Shown: piece by piece, positions 30,305 through 34,389 of the stretch
Position numbering within the stretch: the first letter of the stretch is position 1
Layout: the number at the start of each line of letters is the position of its first letter
NCBI GenBank assembly: GCA_913775265.1
Contig: CAJYJH010000035.1
Span: 1 to 34,389 of the forward strand
Length of the DNA stretch: 34,389 nt
Origin: an uncultured Mucilaginibacter sp.
GTDB taxonomy: Bacteria > Bacteroidota > Bacteroidia > Sphingobacteriales > Sphingobacteriaceae
Direction of reading: 5' to 3'
Made by a program: the position numbers and the translations under genes
Notes under the pieces: model-generated
What the model was told of the DNA's origin: nothing
Seen by the model: the letters and a program-made list of their open reading frames with translations, nothing else
The model's database searches: none

Positions 30305-30922
30305 TCATCTAACTTTTGTTATCGCATATTTAACGATAAAATGATCCGGATAGCGGGATTGTAAATTGCCTACATTCCCTTTATTGAAATAAACAATCTT
30401 GCACTGCATCAGATAGCGCATCAGTTCTATGCTGTCTTTTTTTGTTGCGGGTGGTTGGCAAAACTTAATCAGCTTTAAATAGGCATTACCTCCCTTACTA
30501 ATAATAATATCTGCCGGTGTTTTTTTAGTAATGTAAACGTGGTTAAATGCTGTATCTAATGGGTTGGAGAACAGATATTTTTTTCTCAGACGTACATCTT
30601 GTTCGGTGCCGGTGTTGATGGTAAAAAAACTGGTGGTGTCTCCAAAAGGCAAATTATAATCCTGGCCGGTAAACAGCATGACTTCTTGGTCAGTCTGATT
30701 AACAATCTTTATTTTAAATTCAACAAATGGAGATAATTCTGACTGATTAGATTGATCAATTAACCTGACAGAATCAATCACCATCAACAGGCCTGCTTTG
30801 ATGTTTTGCTTTGAGCTGCAACGGCAACAGAGCAAGGTAAGCAACAACAAGAACGAAAGCGTCAAGCCCAATCTTGCTTGAGCGTCGGAAGCATTCTTAT
30901 TATGGTTTAAACTTTTTGTCAC
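30305..30922 (-). CDS. Lipoprotein of unknown function
   Basis: A basic N-terminus is followed by a hydrophobic stretch and Cys-rich lipobox region (LTLSFLLLLTLLCCRCSS); the last Cys of CCRC or an earlier one would be lipidated. The mature part is beta-rich (MVIDSVRLIDQSNQSELSPF, VEFKIKIVNQTDQEVMLFTG, LPFGDTTSFFTINTG), giving an immunoglobulin-like fold guess. No recognised family. The first 17 residues may be over-extended if an internal start is used. AT-rich gene. Confidence 0.6.
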   Translation of the reverse strand: MTKSLNHNKNASDAQARLGLTLSFLLLLTLLCCRCSSKQNIKAGLLMVIDSVRLIDQSNQSELSPFVEFKIKIVNQTDQEVMLFTGQDYNLPFGDTTSFFTINTGTEQDVRLRKKYLFSNPLDTAFNHVYITKKTPADIIISKGGNAYLKLIKFCQPPATKKDSIELMRYLMQCKIVYFNKGNVGNLQSRYPDHFIVKYAITKVR

Positions 30923-31241
30923 ACTTCAAGCTCTTTTTAATGTACAGTATTTAGCTTTTTAATGGTGGCGTAATGGGTATAAGGTTTTAATCTTTACCTA
31001 TAGTTAGTGCGGTCACACCCCATTCGCCATTCTATGTAACTCATATTAAAAATTGTTCTATTACCTTATGAGTTATGTTGTTACAAACCATAGTCCACGC
31101 TTTTAAAGTAAATATAGCCTATCTGTGGTTGTGGTGCCCACACCAATCACGATCCGCAAATATCAAATTAAGTAAACTGTATTTTTGAATAGCATAACTA
31201 CACCCTTAAAGCGATTTAGTACAGTTTTTTATGCGTTGCCG
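30923..31241. other. AT-rich intergenic stretch
   Basis: Non-coding in all frames by length and composition. It must hold the promoter of the minus-strand lipoprotein gene at its left end and the end of the methyltransferase transcript at its right end. No palindromic repeat or strong terminator is visible. Confidence 0.4.
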
Positions 31242-31820
31242 CTACCCAACCCTGGTGAGCAGGCATAAACCTGTAGACCAATTAAAGGGCGTCAGCACAA
31301 AATCTGTGCGGGCTTGCAGTGTATGCATCAGCGCATCAACATTAGGCTGATGGTTTTGGGGCCAGTTGGGCTGAGGCAGTAAATCATCAACCAGGTAAAA
31401 GCCACCTGCCTTTACCAGCGACAGCGCCTTATCCAGGCATTCAAACTTACCCGGCCAGGCATCGGCAAATATGAGGTCGAACTGCGCTCCCTGATAGGCA
31501 TTGAACCATGCTGCCCCATCAGCGCAAATGAGCGAAATACGGTCGTCGTCCGCAAATACCTGCCGGGCAATTTGCTGATATTTGTGGTTATTATCAATGG
31601 AGGTGATAGTTGCCTTCGGGTCAGCACCATCAGCCATCCAGCTTAACGATAAACCCGTGCCGGTGCCGATATCTAAAAATGAGCCTCCGGGTTTACCGGC
31701 CGCCAACGTTCTGAGCAGGCAGCCGGTTTCAACATCCGACGGCATGCCAAAGCCTATAGCCTGGCTCTGGTTAAAAATCGTTTTGTAAGTTAAAGGTAAT
31801 TGGATGTCGGCACTCAACAT
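31242..31820 (-). CDS. SAM-dependent methyltransferase (O-methyltransferase-like)
   Basis: The 192-residue class I methyltransferase has motif I FLDIGTGTGLSLSW (about 48-61), motif II acidic end ITSIDNNHKYQQIARQVF, a DGAAW motif III region, and FDLIFADAWPGKF followed by AGGFYLVDDLLPQPNW. The FADAWPGKF and VDDLLP motifs are those of small cytoplasmic catechol-O-methyltransferase-like or DUF-type enzymes. The methyl acceptor is unknown. No neighbouring pathway genes help. ATG at 31820. Confidence 0.82.
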   Translation of the reverse strand: MLSADIQLPLTYKTIFNQSQAIGFGMPSDVETGCLLRTLAAGKPGGSFLDIGTGTGLSLSWMADGADPKATITSIDNNHKYQQIARQVFADDDRISLICADGAAWFNAYQGAQFDLIFADAWPGKFECLDKALSLVKAGGFYLVDDLLPQPNWPQNHQPNVDALMHTLQARTDFVLTPFNWSTGLCLLTRVG

Positions 31821-32018
31821 AGGTTTAGGTGTTTATTGATTAATGTATAGTTTGAAAGCCTGAATAAACAACAATTTATACAAAAAACCAATTGGGTTTA
31901 CAGTATAAAAGCTAAAATTTTTTTGCTTCATACTATGCGGCCAACTGTGAAATCCTGTTATTTAAAACTCTTGTGTGTAGGTGGCGTGGCGGTAACACCA
32001 CAAGTTTCGGAATGACTC

Positions 32019-32150
32019 AAAAAAGCCCGCCCGGTCATGCCGACGAAGGTCGGCAGCCCTCGCGCTGAGTAGCGAACTTGCAGGCGTACATGCACAGCGG
32101 TGCGCCTATCCTGATGGGATGCTGAAATAAGTTAAGCATGACCGCCCGGT
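32019..32150. repeat. GTCATGC-type multi-stem intergenic repeat
   Basis: CGGTCATGC (32032-32040) and GCATGACCG (32136-32144) are the outer inverted repeat. GCCGAC-GAAG-GTCGGC and GGCG...CGCC are inner hairpins. The minus strand reads GGTCATGCTTAACTTATTTC and AGCATCCCATCAGGATAGGC, like repeats common in Sphingobacteriaceae genomes. A separate hairpin, CCAACACC-TGT-GGTGTTGG, lies at 32163-32181. Confidence 0.65.
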
Positions 32151-32252
32151 TTATTATTCTTCCCAACACCTGTGGTGTTGGCATCAATTACAAACTAATT
32201 ACAAGCTGCAAATAAAAGTCAGCAACAACCCCCTTCAGCACTGCTGTAAGTG

Positions 32253-33404
32253 TTAGTTTTTGTTTACCATTTGATTCAGGGATTCCCAGCCGATGTTGGT
32301 TTGCATGATTTTACCCTGCCTATCCAGCAAAAAATTGGACGGAAAGGCATGTACGTTGATCGATCTGGCTTGCTCTCCGCCAACATCAGCAATCTGTTTC
32401 CAGGGGTATTGATGGTCGCGGATGACTTTCTGAGCGGCAGCCAGCTTGTCTTTTCCATCTACCGAAATGGCAACAACCTCCACCCCTCTTTTTTGCAGGT
32501 CCTGATAATGGGTTTTTAGCTCATCAAACTGTGCAATGCAGGGCGCACAGTTACTAAACCAAAACTCTACCAGGGTGTACTTTGCCTGGCCAGGTGCTGT
32601 GCCCACGTTTCTTTTCAACAAATCAATGAGCGGAAACATCCGTTTGGGTGCCTTTAAACTTTGCTTTGCCAAAAATTCCCGAATGGCAAGGCGCATTTTG
32701 GGATCGGTGTGTGGAGCAACGTGCCCGAAGGCGGCCTGGTAATACTCAGAATAACCATGATCGCTAAGGGCTGCATAAAGCAGCCAGGGCATAATGCGCG
32801 AAGATGGATGCGCCTCCGCATAACGGTACAAAATGCTGTCGCGGCTTTTCCTGATCTGCAGGCGCTCGGTTTCTGCCTGCAACAGGCATCCCCGTTTTGC
32901 CGCCGTATCTTTGACCGAACTGCAGGCCCGTCTCCTCACAAAAAAAGCCTTTACCTGCTCATCGGAAGCTTGATAGGCCGCCAGGTATTGGTGTATATAC
33001 TCATCATTACAGGCCGATCCTTCCATACTAACGCCGTACCCCACATCCAGAAAGTCGTGCGGTTCCGTCAAAGAGTCGATCACCACCCGTTGGTTTCCGG
33101 CACTTAAAAAAATGGGCTCCGTTAATTTTTGTTTGCCGCCGGCATCCAGCAAAATAATACGGCAATACTGCCCACTCCGGCCAACACCACTAAAGGTAAA
33201 CTTTTGGTCGCGAACGGGTACGGTATCATTCGTTTCGCGGCCACCACGTAAATCTGTCAGCAACATTTTACTCAGCACGGCTCTGCCGTTAACCAGCATG
33301 TTGGTTTTGCCCGTAACCCGGTACGCAGACTGCCCCATACCCAACACAGGCATACCCAACAGCCCCCAAAGCAATAACTTCAAAAAAGAAAGGTAAGTCT
33401 TCAT
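32253..33404 (-). CDS. TlpA-family thioredoxin-like protein, exported
   Basis: From the ATG at 33404 (MKTYLSFLKLLLWGLLGMPV) the protein has a signal peptide ending GMGQ. The N-terminal beta domain (about 20-110) looks like DUF4369 (YRVTGKTNMLVNGRAV, FTFSGVGRSGQYCRIILLDA). A helical middle follows, then a C-terminal thioredoxin fold with WFSNCAPCIAQF (redox CxxC, Cys about 286 and 289), VVAISVDGKDKL and FPSNFLLDRQGKI. This is the Bacteroidota TlpA/AhpC-type layout: a periplasmic or lipid-facing thiol-disulfide oxidoreductase. CAPC instead of CGPC or CPPC is a known variant. The frame extends to an ATG at 33440, but its extra 12 residues precede the signal peptide. The gene is monocistronic and followed by multi-stem repeats. 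Confidence 0.86.
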   Translation of the reverse strand: MKTYLSFLKLLLWGLLGMPVLGMGQSAYRVTGKTNMLVNGRAVLSKMLLTDLRGGRETNDTVPVRDQKFTFSGVGRSGQYCRIILLDAGGKQKLTEPIFLSAGNQRVVIDSLTEPHDFLDVGYGVSMEGSACNDEYIHQYLAAYQASDEQVKAFFVRRRACSSVKDTAAKRGCLLQAETERLQIRKSRDSILYRYAEAHPSSRIMPWLLYAALSDHGYSEYYQAAFGHVAPHTDPKMRLAIREFLAKQSLKAPKRMFPLIDLLKRNVGTAPGQAKYTLVEFWFSNCAPCIAQFDELKTHYQDLQKRGVEVVAISVDGKDKLAAAQKVIRDHQYPWKQIADVGGEQARSINVHAFPSNFLLDRQGKIMQTNIGWESLNQMVNKN

Positions 33405-33526
33405 TAGCAGCTTGTATCTGTGTGAAAAATGGTTGGGCATTAATACCTTTGACTGGCGGCTTAATTTAGCCTAAATATTTATATTAGTACTTTACTAAAT
33501 ACCAGAAGTTATAAAAAATCAACCTC

Positions 33527-33634
33527 CCCACTCTGGCGCCAGTATGTAGCGATAGACTGTGTGGCTGCTACTGGTGCCCTGAACGCGCGGGCACGAGTAG
33601 TAATCACTCTGCCTTGCCCGACATACTTGCCCCC
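33527..33634 (+). repeat. Nested palindrome, subfamily 2, first element of an array
   Basis: CTGGCGCCAGTATGTAGC on the left and GACATACTTGC on the right form the outer arms. TGGCTGCTACTGGTGCCC and GGGCACGAGTAGTAATC form the diverged inner arms. It runs directly into the subfamily-1 tandem units. Confidence 0.72.
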
Positions 33635-33773
33635 TCTTTATCGCAAGTATTAGTGCATGAGGTAGCAGCGTGAGCCTGACTTGGGCTTTGGTGGTACAAA
33701 GCCCCCTCTTTAGCGCAAGTCTTAGTGCATGAGGTAGCAGCGTGAGCCAGACTTGGGCTTTGGTGGTACAAAG
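33630..33773 (+). repeat. Tandem duplication (2 x 72 bp) of a subfamily-1 left half
   Basis: 33630-33701 and 33702-33773 each read CCCCCTCTTTA, CGCAAGT, TTAGTGCATGAGGTAGCAGC, TGGGCTTTGGTGGTACAAAG, with about three base differences. The second unit runs on into a right inner arm (GCACAAGTCAGGC). It is a head-to-tail amplification of half elements. Confidence 0.82.
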
Positions 33774-33788
33774 CACAAGTCAGGCATA

Positions 33789-33912
33789 CTCTTTAGCGCA
33801 AGTATCAGTGCGTGAGGCAAAAGCAAGAGCCTAAGTTGGGCTTTACCTAATGCTCAAAGCACAAGTCAGGCTTTCCCGCATGGCAGCCGCACTAAGACTT
33901 GCGCTAAAGGAG
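33789..33912 (+). repeat. Nested palindrome, subfamily 1 (complete copy, end of the array)
   Basis: Left outer arm CTTTAGCGCAAGTATCAGTG, inner arms GAGCCTAAGTTGGGCTTT and AAAGCACAAGTCAGGCTTT, right outer arm CACTAAGACTTGCGCTAAAG. The right half matches the copies at 13264 and 14080 (CCGCATGGCAGCCGCACTAA). A further subfamily-2-like right end (CCCGGCATACTTGCACC) follows at about 33966-33981. Confidence 0.82.
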
Positions 33913-34028
33913 GGCTAAATAGAGGCGTGGCAGCCGCAATGAGACGGGGCCAAGCTTTGCACTGCCCGGCATACTTGCACCAATTAAGGATTGAATTAAC
34001 AAAAATAAGTGATACACTTGTCAGCCAA

Positions 34029-34389
34029 ATGAAAAACAAGATCACAGCTGATTTAAGATTAAAAAAAACCAGGGTAAGCTTGTTATTTATATTGTTATTG
34101 TTTCTTGCCTGTAAAAATAAAAATGGCAACGAAATCAACATCTGCCTTTATGGTAAGTATAAAACCAACAGCCATATTTCTATAAGTCTTGATGGCAAGA
34201 ATGTTCATCAGATAAAAATTGATGATAGCAAATTTAGCGAACGGAGATTGCCATCAATTTATATAGATAAAAGCAGTGCTCTGATAGCTTTTAAGGTGAA
34301 TAATGTGGACACTACATTTCGGTGTAAATTAGGAAAGAAGAATTATTTAAATATGGCTTATTCTACTTTCCAACATCAATTTCAGGTGG
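34029..34389 (+). CDS. Lipoprotein, 3' end outside window
   Basis: An ATG at 34029 opens a frame that runs without a stop to the window end (120 codons). MKNKITADLRLKKTRVSLLF is followed by ILLLFLAC, an SPII signal with Cys about 28, then KNKNGNEINICLYGKY. The mature part is beta-rich and Lys/Asn-rich (HISISLDGKNVHQIKIDDSK, STALIAFKVNN-like strands, TTFRCKLGKKNYLNMA). The gene is strongly AT-rich compared with its neighbours. No family recognised. Confidence 0.62.
   Translation, partial: MKNKITADLRLKKTRVSLLFILLLFLACKNKNGNEINICLYGKYKTNSHISISLDGKNVHQIKIDDSKFSERRLPSIYIDKSSALIAFKVNNVDTTFRCKLGKKNYLNMAYSTFQHQFQV

Noticed and set aside
33444..33451. TACCTTTG resembling a plus-strand -7 box
   Set aside because: No gene follows within 550 bp and no -33 element is at the right distance.
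33519..33776. 85-codon minus-strand frame with an internally repeated peptide
   Set aside because: The peptide repeat (CTTKAQVxLTLLPHAL) is just the 72-bp tandem DNA repeat read through.
4529..33912. CRISPR array interpretation of the repeated elements
   Set aside because: Copies are dispersed over 30 kb, are palindromic over more than 100 bp, lack regular unique spacers and there are no cas genes.
33866..34141. 91-codon minus-strand frame
   Set aside because: Antisense to the start of the lipoprotein gene at 34029 and runs into a palindrome.

Overview
The window looks like a chromosomal segment of a Bacteroidota bacterium of the Sphingobacteriaceae type, Mucilaginibacter- or Pedobacter-like. 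This rests on the protein repertoire (TonB-dependent receptor, many SPII lipoproteins, a TlpA-type thioredoxin protein, FimB/Mfa2-like lipoproteins, DUF4239), on Bacteroidota-style promoter sequences (TAnnTTTG at -7), and on intergenic repeats of a kind common in that group. There are no rRNA, tRNA, CRISPR, phage structural or transposase genes. Genus assignment is inference.

Layout. 1-1.3 kb: the end of an envelope protein, a repeat-filled gap and a secreted protein. 1.5-4.5 kb: a collinear set of a MORN/YwqK-like membrane-anchored protein, an HNH endonuclease and a small lipoprotein. 4.5-7.1 kb: a nested palindrome, an Fes/IroE-type esterase with a C-terminal TPR, a type II toxin-antitoxin pair with a frameshifted RelE/HigB-like toxin, and an orphan protein. 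7.5-9.2 kb: an IPT/NHL-repeat lipoprotein. 9.3-12.4 kb: an XRE regulator, a small helical protein with a leader terminator, and two tandem collagen-like (Gly-Ala-Thr) lipoproteins ending at a strong terminator. 12.5-15.1 kb: a tiny membrane-protein/HTH operon, a secreted protein bracketed by palindromic repeats, a structured non-coding stretch with a perfect 40-bp palindrome, and a putative HEPN-domain gene. 15.1-19.9 kb: two tandem palindromes, a DUF4239 membrane protein, a short ModE-like regulator, a ModE-type operator and a frameshifted TonB-dependent receptor, then a candidate ~80-nt sRNA. 20-22.2 kb: a third collagen-like lipoprotein framed by two 125-bp palindromes that differ at one base. 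22.4-25.8 kb: an NTF2-like protein, small membrane proteins, a long repeat and a ~180-bp imperfect palindrome. 26-28.6 kb: three lipoproteins. 28.8-30.1 kb: a second XRE/small helical protein cluster paralogous to the one at 9.3 kb. 30.3-34.4 kb: a lipoprotein, a methyltransferase, a TlpA-like protein, a dense palindrome array and a lipoprotein cut by the window end.

How it fits together. Most genes are short independent transcription units for envelope and surface functions. The best-supported regulatory circuit is the ModE-like protein, its 24-bp operator and the TonB-dependent receptor, which suggests molybdate- or tungstate-linked control of an outer-membrane importer. The most striking unexplained signal is a two-subfamily set of nested palindromes. 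Each has an outer inverted repeat with a GCGCAAGT-like core and an inner inverted repeat. They occur at least a dozen times, apparently only between genes, and often bracket a single gene.
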